This document shows, piece after piece, positions 11,030 through 22,659 of a stretch of 64,000 nucleotides of DNA. The notes under the pieces are model-generated. The model made no database searches. It had not been told where the DNA came from and worked only from the letters and a program-made list of their open reading frames with translations. The position numbers were made by a program, and so were the translations under genes. This DNA comes from Chloranthus sessilifolius (lineage: Eukaryota; Streptophyta; Magnoliopsida; Chloranthales; Chloranthaceae), in NCBI GenBank assembly GCA_021018995.1, contig CM037585.1:65350646-65414645 (forward strand), in the 5' to 3' direction. Position 1 is the stretch's first letter, and each line of letters opens with the position of its first letter.

Positions 11030-13449
11030 AACTAGGGCCAAAATCTGTATCATAAGTTGGTTCAATGGGATCAGAATTGGAGTCGATGTTAGATGCGAAC
11101 CTTGAGTCGATTAGGAGTCTCGAACTTGATTTAGCTTTCTCTTGGATTGTGGCTTCAAGTGCGGTGTACTCCTCAGACTTGATCTTTTTGGTGAGGCCAA
11201 TATATTTTCAGTCTCAGTTTTTCTTGTTCAAGCTTCTCTTGTAACATAGCAACTTTGTGCTTCTCACCCCTAACCATCTGAAATGTTTGGCTCAACAGGT
11301 CCTGCATCTTATCTCTCTCAAATTGCATAAATAGCTCCAGTTTCCGAATCTGGTCTTCATAAGGAGTCTTAATGTAAGCTTGAAGATCTGCAAACCCCTT
11401 AAGGACATCACGAAAGATGTAAGGGTTCTCTTCCATAGCCCTTTTAAGAGTGGCAAAACGTGGAATGGGAATGGAGTGGTGGGGGACCATATGTATCCCA
11501 GCAGTGGGGGTGGGAGAAGATGAATCTAAAAGCACTACCTCAGGTTTAGTTTGGGTAGCTTGATCAGAGATAGTGGGGATGGGTGGAGGTGAATCCAAAA
11601 GAACTACCTCAGGTTCTGTTTGGGTAGCATGGTCAGAAGTGGAGGGTACTGTGGCTGAGGTTGTTGGTTGGGATGTGGAGACCAAGGTTTGGAGAATGGA
11701 ATTTGTCACAGACTGGTTGTCTGTGTTGGTCTCTGGGCTTGGATAGATTGGAGAAAGGTGAAGATTTGGCTAATTGGGTCAGGTGTGGGTGTGGTAGGTA
11801 GAGTGGTGGTAGGATAGAGGTTGATGGGGGAGGAGCAGGGGGTGGGAGGACTGTAAGGGGGGAAGTAGCCAAATGAGTGAATTGGGGGGGGGCAAATATG
11901 GGGATAGATTCATGACCAATATTCTCCAAGATAGATCCCATCAAGGATGAATAGGCCTCAGTGGTGAATATCTCAGGTTCAGGAGTATGGGTGATTTCAG
12001 GTGTATGAGCTGAATGAGCTGGTGAACCTAAGAAGCTTTGGAGGAGAGGAGTGCTAGGAGAGTTGACAAAAAAATATGTGGATATATCTGGGAAATTGTT
12101 AGGTGAAATTGGTGGTGTAAGTATGGCTGGAATGGTTGGTGTTGGGGAGAATCGCAATTGGGATTGTGGTGATGATGAGTGATGGTCTGCTGGGATAGGT
12201 GATGGGATAGGTGTTGTGATAGGTGAGGTGGGCAAGATGATGGTCTCCTCAACAATGGGTACATCTAAAGAGCTGGTTACCTCCACAATGGTGGTAGGTT
12301 CAATGGCAACATCAGGTGCAATGGGTGCAGCTAAAGAGCTGGTCACCTCAAGTTAGAGTATGACCTCCTAGGCTGGCTCAGCCTCTTCCCTCATTCTATT
12401 TAATATGGTTTGGCTTGTAGTCCAAGCCCTCTTCCCAAAGGCATGAGGTGTTACAATCTCAAAAGGTTCTTGCTCATCATTGTCAAATTTAGTCCGTAGT
12501 AGAGCTATGATTAACCTTCCAAATGGTATTCCAGCTATTTTCTGTTCCTTCTTCATTTTGGCACTGATGTTAGCCATTGCTTCAAAAATCAGCATAGGGG
12601 CATTGAAGAATTGCCCTTTAGAAAAGTGAAAGAGGGCCTCCAAAATGGGTGTCCTTCTTTCTTGACTGTGTCTAGTGACATACAAACACCCTCTCAAAAT
12701 GGAATCCATCAGTAAAAATTGGGGTGCTAAGTCTCTCCTCATGATGGACTGCCCGGTTCCAACTATGCCTTGGGATGAGCGGCCATATCTCTGAAATAAG
12801 TTGTTTCTAATGCAGCCAAATGGTCAGCAAGATCAAACTTAAATGGTATCCCCAAGGCATTTCCAATGTCTTCATAAGTGATGGTTAAATCACAATCATC
12901 AATAAAAATTACCAGAGTTGGGGCATCAGCATCCTTCTCAGTCACTTTCACCATGTTCTGGTACCATAATCTTACCATCCTTGGATAAATTTTCTCTGGA
13001 AGAGGGGTTAGGATATTGCTCAGTGAAGCATCCCTGATGTAGTTAAAGGATAACTTACTTTCAGGTTTGTTCAAGAAAAAATTCTCATCCACATTAAGCT
13101 CTGGTTACAGCTTCTGAGCTTCAATGAAAGGGTTTGGCAGTACCAAATGCTTAGGAAGAGGAAGAAGCTCAGTCTCAAGAATAGGGTCAGCTTCTGGGAT
13201 AGGTTCCTTAATTCTAACCTTCTTTCCCTTCTCAATCCTATCAGCCTTATCCATCAACAGTTTCCTCTTGGCTGAGGTTTTAACTTTTCCTTTGGTGGAG
13301 GGTTTGCTAATTTTCTTAGCAGAAGACCTGGGGAACATCTTAGCCAGCGATTTTTCAGCTTTCCCCATTTTAACAATTTCTAAACACTTCTTCAAATATT
13401 TTCTCCTTCTAACAACAATGACCAGACAACTCTCTTGAATCCCAGACAA
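11030..13449 (-). pseudogene. Extra post-integrase gene (so-called env-like ORF) of A
   Basis: Reads in pieces from the ATG at 13449. 13105-13449 is a Lys-rich start with nuclear-signal-like runs (AKRKLLMDK, KGKKVRIKE). 12763-13092 and 12368-12742 form a globular domain also present in B (YPRMVRLWYQNM; HSQERRTPILEALFHFSKGQ; MLIFEAM) that resembles the 'putative plant transposon protein' domain of Athila products. 11633-12346 is Pro/Ser/Thr-rich. 11173-11709 has a conserved block (ENPYIFRDVLKGFADLQAYI) and a predicted coiled coil. About four frame changes or stops. I see no signal peptide or membrane segment, which argues against an envelope. Role unknown. Confidence 0.75.
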
Positions 13450-13504
13450 TGTATGCTTACACAGAAATCAAATTTGTAAAGCACAAACAGAGGATATGAA
13501 GAGA

Positions 13505-13730
13505 AAAATACCAAAACCTAGGGTTTGCTCGAAATCTTTGATCGCTTGATCAAATCCACCAGAATTAGAGGCAAAAGATTCTTCTCTTCAAGCTTAAGAA
13601 TTGAAGGAAATTGGATCTAAGCTCCAAAAGAATGCAGAGATGGAAAAAGATGGGTTTTCTGCGAACCGGGACACGCTGGAAATGCTTTCGAATACGAAAC
13701 CCTCGCTTTGAATGGGTTTAAATATGCTTA
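13505..13730 (-). promoter_or_regulatory. Candidate internal promoter and leader for the extra gene (A)
   Basis: Minus strand: TATA-like CATATTTAAACCC (13726-13714), then a leader with CGAGCAAACCCTAGG (13531-13517), then the ATG at 13449, about 265 bases after the TATA-like box. B has the same arrangement with a leader of about 280 bases. Inference; no expression evidence. Confidence 0.45.
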
Positions 13731-14080
13731 AATCAATTTCGCAAAGCATTATTGAAGTCTTCGAAAAGTTCAAAAAAGTCCTTTTCAAAAAGGATAATGG
13801 CATCAGTACCATTCGAAAAGCAAATGACTTCAGAAACATCTATTCGAAAAGCAAATGGCTTCAGAAACATCTATTCGAAGTGTTCTACATCTATTCATAA
13901 AGTTTATCATTCTTTTCGAGCAGTTGTGGTTACAGGTTTAGATCCTTTTTGAAAAGGAGATTATACTTTTCGAAATGAATTTTACTTTGCAAATTGATTT
14001 TTCACATTGACTGTAAAACTTTTCGAATTGAGTGTAAACTTATCGATTTGACTGTAAAACTTTTCAAAAAGTAAGAATTT
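13640..14080 (-). repeat. Internal CpG-motif array of A
   Basis: About twelve copies of TTTTCGAAAAG / ATTCGAAAAGCAAATG-type motifs, including two 41-bp direct repeats holding CTATTCGAA and ACTTCAGAAACAT near 13825-13875. The motif matches that of the A LTR, not that of B. Confidence 0.75.
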
Positions 14081-14113
14081 ACTTTTGAACAAATGTTCTG
14101 AAGTACAAAACTG

Positions 14114-14116
<3 letters not shown>

Positions 14117-14147
<31 letters not shown>
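14117..14147. repeat. (TA)n microsatellite
   Basis: About 15 TA units in the noncoding spacer of A. Confidence 0.95.
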
Positions 14148-14150
<3 letters not shown>

Positions 14151-14344
14151 AACAAAATCTTCATATTAAAATCATTGGAATTTATTATCCCCATCAATTA
14201 AAACCACAAAACTTTCAGAACTTATGACTCCTCAAAGAAAATTTACTAAAACATGACTAAAACAGAGAAAAACATTACACAAAACTATGCAAAAATCACA
14301 AAACAGACAGTTAAAATACATAAGATACAGTTGTGTGACATCAG

Positions 14345-15340
14345 ATTTGTGGAGTCTCTTGATGATAGATGGTCATCACAGGCTCCAGGATATTTTCAAT
14401 GCATGGTTTGATCCTCTGACCATTTACTTTCAAAGTTCTGCCATCACCTGGGTCCATAATTTCAACAGCTCCGGATGGAGATGCTTGAATGACAGTATAT
14501 GACCCTTCCCATCTGGATCTCAGCTTTCCAAGAAAAAAATTGAGTTTTGAGTTGAATAGCCATACCTTAGAGCTAGTTGTGAACTCTTTTCTCGATTTTT
14601 GTTATAAAGCCTTAACTTTTCTTTGTAAGATCTTGCATTGGTGTATGCATCCATCCTCGACTCTTCCAACTCGAGCTATTTCTTGTGATTACCAGCAGTA
14701 GTAAGATCCATGTTTAAAGTTTTAATGGCCAAAAAGGCCTTATATTCTAACTCCACTGGTAAATGGAATGCTTTACCATAGACCAATCTAAATGGCGACA
14801 TGCCAATTGGGGTTTTATAGGCTGTCCTATATGCCCACAATGCATCATTCAGCTTAAAGGACCAATCCTTTCTGTCCTTCCTCACAGTCTTTTCCAGTAT
14901 ATGTTTGATTTCTCTGTTGGAAATCTCCACTTGTCCACTAGTCTGTGGATGATATGGAGTAGCTACTCTTTGAGTCACAGAGTACTTTTTCAATAGAGCT
15001 TCAAAATGCTTATTACAAAAATGGCTTCCCCCATCGCTGATAATGGCTCTAGGGGAACTAAACCTGGAAAAGATGTTATCCTTTAAGAATTTAAGGACAA
15101 CTCTATGGTCATTGGTTTTAGTGGTTGTGGCTTCAACCCATTTGGATACATAATCCACAGCTACTAAGATGAAATTAAAACCATTTGAAGGAGGAAAAGG
15201 TCCCATAAAATCTATCCCCCAAATATCAAACAATTCAACTACCAAAATGGGCTGTTGAGGCATTGAATTTTTCTTAGAAATGTTGCCCAATCTCTGACAG
15301 TTCTGACAAGACTTACAGTGCTACAGTGCATCTTTGAAGA
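14345..15340 (-). pseudogene. Integrase (A)
   Basis: The open piece 14676-15290 (204 residues) holds the rve core with all three catalytic residues: Asp in [11 protein letters not shown], Asp in [10 protein letters not shown], Glu in [12 protein letters not shown]. The N-terminal zinc domain lies in broken frames up to about 15490. The C-terminal domain continues in other frames to about 14345 with the remains of SRWEG and the basic tail. It inserts element DNA into chromosomes. The core itself looks intact in this copy, unlike its flanks. Confidence 0.9.
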
Positions 15341-15563
15341 GTGTGGGGCAATAAAATCCACATTGCAAAACCTTTGCAGCAGTTTTATTTCCACTAAAAG
15401 GACCTCCACAGGCCTATTCATGACACATGGAAAGTATGTTGTGGAAGTCTTCTTCATGGACACATCTTCTAATGATTTGGTCTGCACAAATCTTGAACAG
15501 GTAAAGATCCTCCCAAATAAAGTGTTTAACCTTTGAAAAGAAGAGATCTTTATCCATTTTATT
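15341..15563 (-). pseudogene. Integrase N-terminal zinc domain and linker (A)
   Basis: Between RNase H and the integrase core. Frames are broken (a 15239-15487 piece is open but mostly out of frame). In family context it holds the HHCC zinc domain; I cannot read a complete set of zinc ligands. Confidence 0.5.
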
Positions 15564-16060
15564 TCAGTGTTGGGGGGTCCTTCCAGTAGCCAAAAAGTTG
15601 ACTATATTTGCAAACCAAGGGGTATGCACACTGATAGCAAAAAGTTGCTCATTAGGAAAAGAGTTATTGATAGGCAACCTATCAATCTCAGCAGTTATAA
15701 TTCTTGACAGGTGATCAGCCACCACATTTTCCACACCCTTTTTGTCTTTAATCTGCAAATCAAACTCCTACAATAGGAGGATCCACCTGATTAATCTTGG
15801 TTTGGTATCCTTCTTAGACAGAAGGTATTTCAGGGCTGAGTGGTTAGTGAACACCACAATTTGTGAACCCAAAACATATGACCTGAATTTCTCCAAAGTA
15901 AAAACAACTGCCAGCAGCTCTTTCTCAGTTGTTGTGTAATTGAGCTGTGCATCAATCATTGATCTACTGGCATAAGCTATGACATGAGGCAGCTTATCCT
16001 TTCTCTGCCCAAGAATAGCTCTCAAAGCATAATTTGATGCATCACACATCAGTTCAAAGG
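15564..16060 (-). pseudogene. RNase H (A), catalytic Asp changed
   Basis: 16049-15768 reads MCDASNYALRAILGQRKDKL, TTTEKELLAVVF, VVFTNHSALKYLLSKKD; 15758-15564 continues KDKKGVENVVADHLSRI after a stop. The usual TDHSALK Asp is Asn here, a G-to-A change in coding sense that should abolish activity. The enzyme removes RNA from RNA-DNA hybrids during reverse transcription. Confidence 0.88.
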
Positions 16061-16223
16061 GTAGGAAATAGTCTGGAGACTATAGTATTGGAGCTGAAAT
16101 CAAATAGTTTTTTAAGAATTCAAATGACCTAAGGCATTCATCATTGAAAACAAAAGGGACATCTTGGCACAATAAATGGCAAAGAGGCTTGGATAGTTTA
16201 CTGATGTCCTTAATGAACCTCCT

Positions 16224-17374
16224 CTAAAATCCAGCATGCCCCAAGAAACTTCTGATTTGCTTAACAGTTTTGGGAGGAGGCAAATGTGCAATTAAATCTA
16301 TTTTTGCTCTGTCCACCTCAATGCCCTTATGAGAGACAACATGGCCAAGGACAATGCCTTGGGTGACCATGAAATAGCTCTTCTCCCAGCTCAAAACTAA
16401 ATTGGTTTCCTCACATCTCTGTAACACCAGGCTGAGATGATGTAAATACTGGGCAAAACTGTCTCCATATATTGGAAAGTCATCCATAAAAATCTCCATA
16501 AATTGGTCAATCATATCGGAGAAAATGGAGTACATACATCTTTGAAAGGTAGCAGGGGCATTACAAAGACCAAAAGGCACCTCCTATAAGCAAAAGTGCC
16601 AAAGGGGCAAGTGAATGTGGTCTTTTCCTGATCTTGTGGATACACAGGAATCTGGTTGTAACCAGAGTAACCATCAAGAAAATAGTAATAAGCTTTTCCT
16701 GCCAGCTTATCTAAAATCTGATCAATAAATGGAAGAGGGAAATGGTCCTTTCTGGTCATTGTGTTGAGCTTTTTGTAATGAATACAGACCCTACCAGTTG
16801 TTTGTCTGGTTGAAATGAGCTCACCAGAATCTGAGGTTACAACAGTGATCCCAGATTTCTTAGGTACCACCTGTGTAGGTGTCACCCAAGCTGAATCTGA
16901 GATGGGGTAAATGACCCCTGCATCCAACAACTTAACAACCACCTTCATGACCATTTCTTGTATATGAGGATTCAGCCTCCTTTGCATTTCTCTAGAAGGC
17001 TTTGCACCTTCTTCCAAGTGAATTTTATACATGAAAATAGCTGGACTGATTCCTCCCAAATTAGCAATAGTTCGGCCAATTGCCCTCTTATGTTGTTTCA
17101 ATACAATCAACAACTCTTTCTCCTGCTCCTCAGTGAGGGAGGAAGAAATAATCACAGACAATGTTTTATGGTCTCCTAAAAACACATATTTCAAATTTTC
17201 TGGCAACTGTTTCAGCTCTACATTAGGTGGGCTGAGAAAAGAAGGTAACAAAGGTACCTTGGCTATTTGTGGAAGGGGAAAAACAACAGGTTTCCATGAA
17301 GAAAACCTTGTTGTTTGGACATGAGTTTCTTGCACAGCTTTGACCTCTTCAGTCTTTGAGGCACAAGCTGTCAT
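16224..17374 (-). pseudogene. Reverse transcriptase (A), one-base frameshift
   Basis: 17374-16511 (287 residues) covers the region before RT, then HLEEGAKPSREMQRRLNPHI, VIYPISDSAWV, VPKKSG, VCIHYKKLN, DHFPLPFIDQILDKL and FLDGYSGYNQIPV with the first catalytic Asp. A single missing base near 16580 shifts to 16580-16224, which reads MPFGLCNAPATFQRCMY and FMDDFPIYG, the intact YxDD-type site, then KTVKQIRSFLGHAGF. The two pieces overlap by 70 bases. Confidence 0.92.
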
Positions 17375-17535
17375 AACATTTCTCCAAACATTTTCAAAAT
17401 CTGTGGTTAAATCCTTACACTACAAAAACTGTGGTAGAGTTTCCTCTACCAGTTCATCCAACAAATCAACAAGAAAGAACTCCTCAGAACTAAACTGAGA
17501 CTGGATAACTGCATTGTAAACATTTAACTTCACCT
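17375..17535 (-). pseudogene. Protease-RT linker (A)
   Basis: Frame-broken link between the end of protease and RT. B and C have the same short acidic and Leu-rich linker (for example VEETLPQFL-like text). Confidence 0.5.
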
Positions 17536-17990
17536 TCATATTTCCAAAAGACACTTCCATAATACCAAACCTGCATTGAATACAAGCATTGGCAGCCAGG
17601 AAGTTATGCTTTTTGTAGGTTCCATATCCAATACCAAAAAATCAGCAAGGTAGAAAAACTTATCTACTCCTACCAACACATCCTCAATCACCCCAACTGG
17701 CTTTCTTTCAGATCTGTCTGCTAGTTGTAACACCACATGAGTGGGTTTTAACTCTCTCAAACCTAGTTTCTCACATACAGAATATGGAAGCAGGTTGGCA
17801 CTAGCACCCAAATCTAATAAAGCCTTTTCAATGGTATGCTCCCCAATAATGCAAGGGATTGTGGGGATTCCAGGATCTTGGAGTTTAGGAGGTGTAGCAA
17901 TGGACAAAACCTATTTAACTTTTTCCACAGCAAAGACCTTCGTGGATAGCTGGATCCTAGATTGTCTTTTGTGTGTGCAAATGTCCTTCA
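17536..17990 (-). pseudogene. Aspartic protease (A)
   Basis: 123-residue open piece: MSIATPPKLQDPGIPTIPC, IIGEHTIEKALLDLGASANL with active-site Asp-Leu-Gly-Ala-Ser, EKLGLRELKPTHVVLQLADR, IEDVLVGVDKFFYLADFLVL. Frame slips near the final AACIQC/LGRPF region. Upstream reads HTQKT-type sequence in broken frames to about 17990. Confidence 0.88.
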
Positions 17991-19060
17991 AAAACTTTGC
18001 ATAGGCTGGGACTTGTTTGATTGCATTAAGCAGGAAGATTTATCTTGACTTGGTTGAAAGTCTCCATCATTTCGTCTATTTTTGTATTCCCTTTATCAAA
18101 AGGGGATGCAGATTTCATGGCATGGGAAAACGGTAAATGAGGAACTAGTCCTTCATTTACAGCTTTAGCATCATCACCAGAATGTTTTTTATTTTTTTGT
18201 TTTTCATTTTTTTTATTTTTCTAAGGTACATTAGCACCCCCAATGCTAACATCATGCTACTCCTGCTGCATGTTTCTAGCAGTTTTCTCATTTTTTTCTT
18301 CTTCTTTTTCTGTATCCACATTGTTATTTACAACTCTTCCACTTCTCAGAGTAGTGATAGCTTTTACTTCTTCATGTGAAACAAAGGCCTCTCCAACCAT
18401 GAACTGTCCTTTGAGATTGTTCAAGGGTTGGTTGGGTAACCTGCCTTCCTCTCTTCTGGCCAAAGTATTTGAGAGCTGACCCAATGTATCTTCAATCTTC
18501 TTTATACTCTGACTGTGAAAGTTTACAGTCTGAGTTAAAGACCCTAAATTCTGGAGTGAGGTTAGAACTTGGTCTTCAAAAGAAGGGGATCTGGAAGGAG
18601 GTGATTTGAGATGATTTGATGTGCAGGTTGTGCCATCGGTTGTGGAATAAATTTCTTGAAAATTAGGCTTGGTATAGAAATTTTGCTGGTAGGGCTGAAC
18701 AATTTTGAAAGGTATTTGGTGCTTTGGTTGTTGCTGCTATTGTGATTGATAATTTCCCTGGCTCTACCTTAAATTGGGGTGCCCTCTCCATCCATATTCA
18801 TTAGATTGCAACTGTCCAAACGACTGGGCAGCATGAGCTTGCTCCACCACAAGATTTGGGAACTGTGGTGCAGCTGGACATTGATCATGGGAATGAGTAA
18901 GGGACTGGCATATCAGACATGCCTCCTCTACTGTAGCAACCATTGGATTTTGAAATGAGTCCATCAATCTATCAAACATGGTGGTTAAATTATCCATCTT
19001 TCTTTCTAATTCATTCACCTCATAAATCTTTCCCTTGGTAGTCTGCTCTTTATTCAACTG
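17991..19060 (-). pseudogene. Gag C-terminal half with zinc knuckle (A)
   Basis: 18764-19057 carries KIYEVNELERKMDNLTTMFD and a complete CCHC knuckle, CLICQSLTHSHDQC (CX2CX4HX4C). A Gln/Asn/Pro-rich stretch follows, then 18257-18484 (LGQLSNTLARREEGRLPNQP, ITTLRSGR) and an acidic, Lys-rich end. At least three stops interrupt. Confidence 0.85.
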
Positions 19061-19342
19061 AGCAGAATTCTCAATGTCTCTTGATAGAAATTCTTATTGG
19101 GTTGAATTTTCACCAATAACTTCAAATAGGTCCCAGACCTCCTCAACTGTTTTTTGCAAATAGGTGCCTCCACAGGAAGCATCTACCATATTCTTACCCT
19201 TTTGATCAATTCCCTGATAGAAGCTTTGAACAAGCTGCCATTGGGGAATTTGATGATGAGGGCATTGCCTTAAAAGTTCCTTAAACCTTTCCCATGCTTC
19301 ATGGAAAGTTTCAGTTGAGTGTTGTGAGAAAGAAATAATATT
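19061..19342 (-). pseudogene. Gag middle segment (A)
   Basis: In broken frames: HEAWERFKELLRQCPHHQIP, NMVDASCGGTYL. It corresponds to B 28610-28760. Part of the capsid-like domain. Confidence 0.7.
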
Positions 19343-19831
19343 TTATCTCAACTGGCTGGTCTTAGACATAGGGAAGTATTTGGCTAAAAATTGACACTTC
19401 AAATCATTCCAAGAAGCAATACTATTTGGTGGCAACATGGACAGCCATGCTCTAGCTTTGTCCTTTAATGAAAAAGGAAAGAGCCTAAGCTTGGTTGCCT
19501 CTGGACCTAATCCAGCTATGTTGAATGTGGTACAAAGAGCCAAGAATCCACCCACATGCTTGTATGGATCCTCCTTACTCAAACCATGAAAGGAAGGAAG
19601 CATCTGGATAGTTGATGATTTGATTTCATAATTTCCTTCAACAGTAGGAAATTCAATGCAAAATGGAGAATTATATGCACCAGGTGCAAAGTAATCCCTC
19701 AAGAGTCTAGGTTGTTCTCCCATAGTAGCAGTCTCAGCAAAATTCTGTGATGTTTGTCTAGTTCTTAGTAGCCTTTCAACTTCTAAATTCAGAGGGACAA
19801 TTTCAGGATTGAGAGTTCTCCTACCAAACAT
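19343..19831 (-). pseudogene. Gag N-terminal domain (A)
   Basis: 162 residues from ATG 19831-19829 (MFGRRTLNPEIVPLN) to a stop after KTSQLR. Contains DYFAPGAYNSPFCIEFPTVE, MLPSFHGLSKEDPYKH, GPEATKLRLFPFSLKDKARA and WNDLKCQFLAKYFP, the retrotransposon gag domain. The start agrees with B gag (MLGRRSLSP). It forms the virus-like particle in active elements. Confidence 0.9.
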
Positions 19832-19990
19832 ACAATACAGAAACAGAGAGAAAAATTATGCAACGCAAACCTTCAATACTGAGTAGATTCCAAGCTCAAA
19901 TGTATAACTGCACAAATTTAAATAACAGAACAGTTAGCAGTGATGTAAAAATAATAAAAAAATCTTAGATCTACCAATTTTAAAATCTAT

Positions 19991-20008
19991 TCCCCGACAA
20001 CGGCGCCA
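19991..20008 (-). promoter_or_regulatory. Primer binding site (A), tRNA-Asp type
   Basis: Minus strand TGGCGCCGTTGTCGGGGA, six bases after the LTR edge. It differs by one base from the usual Athila tRNA-Asp complement. Confidence 0.85.
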
Positions 20009-20014
20009 AAAACT

Positions 20015-21902
20015 TGTTGTTGTCCTAAGTGTGCATAATTTATTTGTATTTTGAAAACATATTTGCAAAGGATGAATTATACTGGAATTGGAAAACTAAA
20101 AAGAATAAAGAAATATCAGCACAGAGAGAAGTTAATTAGTCTGCAAGATCAGGGCCAATTGTAGCAAGTTTTAAATGTAAGTGAGTAAAAGATCGTCCAC
20201 AGGGAATTGATTTAAAATGTATGATAAACCTCCAGATTTGAGCTATCAGATCTGGCCTCTGATCCTATCTACAAAGCAAATAAGATGGGAGGTTGAATTT
20301 GTCACATTAACTAAATTATCTAAAAGTAAAATGTAAACTAAGTGATCCAGATCCAAGTTGGGGGAATTGGATGCAAAATTAACAAGAATGGAGAAATAAT
20401 AGCTACTTAAGCTTAGTAATTGATTGCAGAGTGAGAAATAGTGTAACACAGTTGAGAAAATATCAAATCTTCATCTGGCTACCGACACAGATGTAAGAGA
20501 AAATAATCCAATTCAAGGATTAGAATTGAGTTAAACTTGTGGCTATGATCTGTCCACTTTCATGGACACAGATCATCCAATAGTTTTTAATCCAAAGTCT
20601 TGATTCAGAACATAAGCACCACTACAAATGTTGTAAGAATCAGGTTTCAAACACAGATTCTCACAAGGATAGTGAATTAAGGGAAATTACTTAAAAGCAG
20701 CAAATCTAAAGGAGTCTAATGAGTGAGGAGGTCACAATGAACCCTCAACATGAATCTGATTGAGAACGTACTGATGAAAGCAACCTTTTCAAATACACCA
20801 TTACAATTACAGAGCACAGCTTAAAACAGCTCTCAAATTTGTAGTCTTGAATACAATTCTCACTTGAATTACATAAGTATCTCACAGTTCTCAGTTACAG
20901 ATAAAAGCTAGGCTATTACAGTGGTTTCAGACAAACTATCTTGATCTGAATTGGAAATGGGGCAGCAGGAATGAAACTCAAATTCTGGATGCCCAAATTG
21001 GGCAAATAGTTCGTCTATTTATAGTTTTCCCCAAGTTCAGCTCAGATGTGCATCAACCAATTAAATTGGTTAGATCTATATCAACTAATAGGAGTCAAGC
21101 ACAAGGATCCAGATATTTTCTGGCCAATCAGAACTTCTTGATCTGGTTCAGCCAATCAAGAGATAGAGGCATCAATTTTGTTAGGAAATTCAAAAATCTG
21201 TTTGAACTTCTAGAAAGTTCCCGCCAAGTAATTTCATCTTTGGGTGTTCACATGGAGTGGAATATGCCTCTGGTTTGTGCTCAGAATCTTCCAAAATGTC
21301 CCTGGGTTTTTAAATGCATTGGGGTGCGTGTAGAGATTACTGAAATGCCCTTGCAGATGCTGGGAATCTTTAGAATACGATTTCGCACAGATTGGGGGCC
21401 TTTTCGAAAGGAAATGTGACTTCTGGAGCTCTATTCGCATAGATGTGGTGGTGTTCGCAAGGAGTTTTCTTCTTTTCGAAAATATCATCAGCGAGTTTGG
21501 TTCCTTTCGAATAGATCAAGTTCTCTTCAAAAACCAAGCCTGGAGCTTTAGTTCTTTCCGCAGTGTTCAGGTTCTTTTCGAATAGATCAGGAATCCTTTC
21601 GAATAACATTCTGTAGCGCATTCTTCTTTTCGAATAGCTTCAAACAAATTTCCAGGGTGAAACCAGGCCTTTGTCTTCTTGAGTTTAGGCATTTTGACAG
21701 CCAATGAGGTTGTTCCTTCTCCTTCTTTCTCCAGATCAAGATGGGTCATCATCTTTTTGGTACTTTTTAAGCTACTTTCAGAGTTAAGCCTGCCTTTGTT
21801 GTTAGCTGTAAAACAAACACTTAAAGCACTTATTTAGTTCTCTCAAGGGTTTATCTAGGCCCAGATTAGGGGGTGGAAATTGGTATTTTCCAGTTCTCAA
21901 CA
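20015..21902 (-). repeat. 5' LTR of A
   Basis: 1,888 bp with TG...CA ends. TATA box CTATAAATAG on the minus strand at 21024-21015. A CpG-motif array lies upstream at 21375-21640. Confidence 0.95.
21375..21640 (-). repeat. CpG-motif array in A 5' LTR
   Basis: Copies of CCTTTCGAATAGATCA, TTTTCGAATAGATCAGG, TTTTCGAAAGGAAATG, GTTCGCAAGGAG, with more intact CpGs than in the 3' LTR. It lies about 350-620 bases upstream of the TATA box in minus-strand sense. Confidence 0.8.
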
Positions 21903-21907
21903 TAGAG
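21903..21907. repeat. Target-site duplication TAGAG, right copy (A)
   Basis: Pairs with 7390-7394; T sequence resumes at 21908. Confidence 0.95.
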
Positions 21908-22659
21908 CCAAGGGAATAAACCTAGAAGAGGAACCCCGTCCTAGACCTCACATCCAAAATACCTTAGTGAGCGTAGGCATTGTGAAGGTTGACCAGAATG
22001 GGGCAACACATATAACCCCCCACAAACCGATAGCCCCTGTCCACCCCACTAATCCCCAAATTATTCCCCCCAACCTGGAAATAGACCTAGCCGCTTTATC
22101 CCTTTTTGGGGAAGAGCCTTTCATACTTGCACAATCTTCCCCTATGGTAAACCACCACAAGACCTTGCAGATGGTTGAGGACAGAATCCTAGACGAACTC
22201 AGAATCAATATGATGGAGGCTGACTCTAAAGAATCACAGTAATCCCCCTCAAACAGGTAAAGGAGCGGCACCACAGGTACAAAATTGGGTGTCTATGCCC
22301 CAAATTCTGGAAGTATCGGGTGGCTTAAAATTCGGCACTCGCTTTCCCACAAAAAATAACCTGTAAAAAGTGAGTTGAGCCCTTGGCAAAAAATACCATG
22401 TGTATATAGGGACCTACCTTGCCAAGGGCCCATTTTCAAAGAAAAAGAAAAGTCTAAAAAAATAAAAGAATTACCAAATAATCCAAAAAAATTGTTGTCT
22501 TTTAAAATTCTTGATAAAATCAAGAAAAAGGATGCCTTAATTGAAAAGCTCGTCCCATGTGAAATCGACCCCTTTCCTGTAGAAATACAAGAAGTAGTAG
22601 GAGTCACGAGTCTAGGCGAGGAAATCCCTACTGAGGAGCTCCCCAATGAACTCCTGTAA
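21908..22659 (+). pseudogene. Linker between protease and RT (T)
   Basis: Resumes T after insertion A. 21908-22242 is open and Pro-rich (NLEEEPRPRPHI, PVHPTNPQIIPPNLEIDLAA, MVEDRILDELRINMMEA). A broken part follows and then 22375-22659 (Lys-rich, then EIPTEELPNELL). Tat elements have a poorly conserved linker here. The second copy at 63231-63620 matches the latter part. No function assigned. Confidence 0.7.

Larger units (their letters stand above)
7395..21902 (-). mobile_element. Element A: complete Athila-like Ty3/gypsy retrotransposon
   Basis: 14,508 bp, TG...CA ends and a perfect 5-bp target duplication. Minus-strand order: 5' LTR 21902-20015, primer site, gag, protease, RT, RNase H, integrase, internal motif array, extra gene, noncoding tail, 3' LTR 9248-7395. 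It interrupts T between the G-patch and the pre-RT linker. By eye the LTRs differ at roughly 5% of positions in their first 250 bases, plus an indel of about 35 bp, which indicates considerable age. Confidence 0.95.

Noticed and set aside
14117-14147. (TA)n as a functional element
   Set aside because: A simple microsatellite with no conserved counterpart in B or C.
19991-20008. tRNA gene
   Set aside because: Only 18 bases complementary to a tRNA 3' end; these are primer binding sites. No cloverleaf-forming sequence was seen anywhere in the window.
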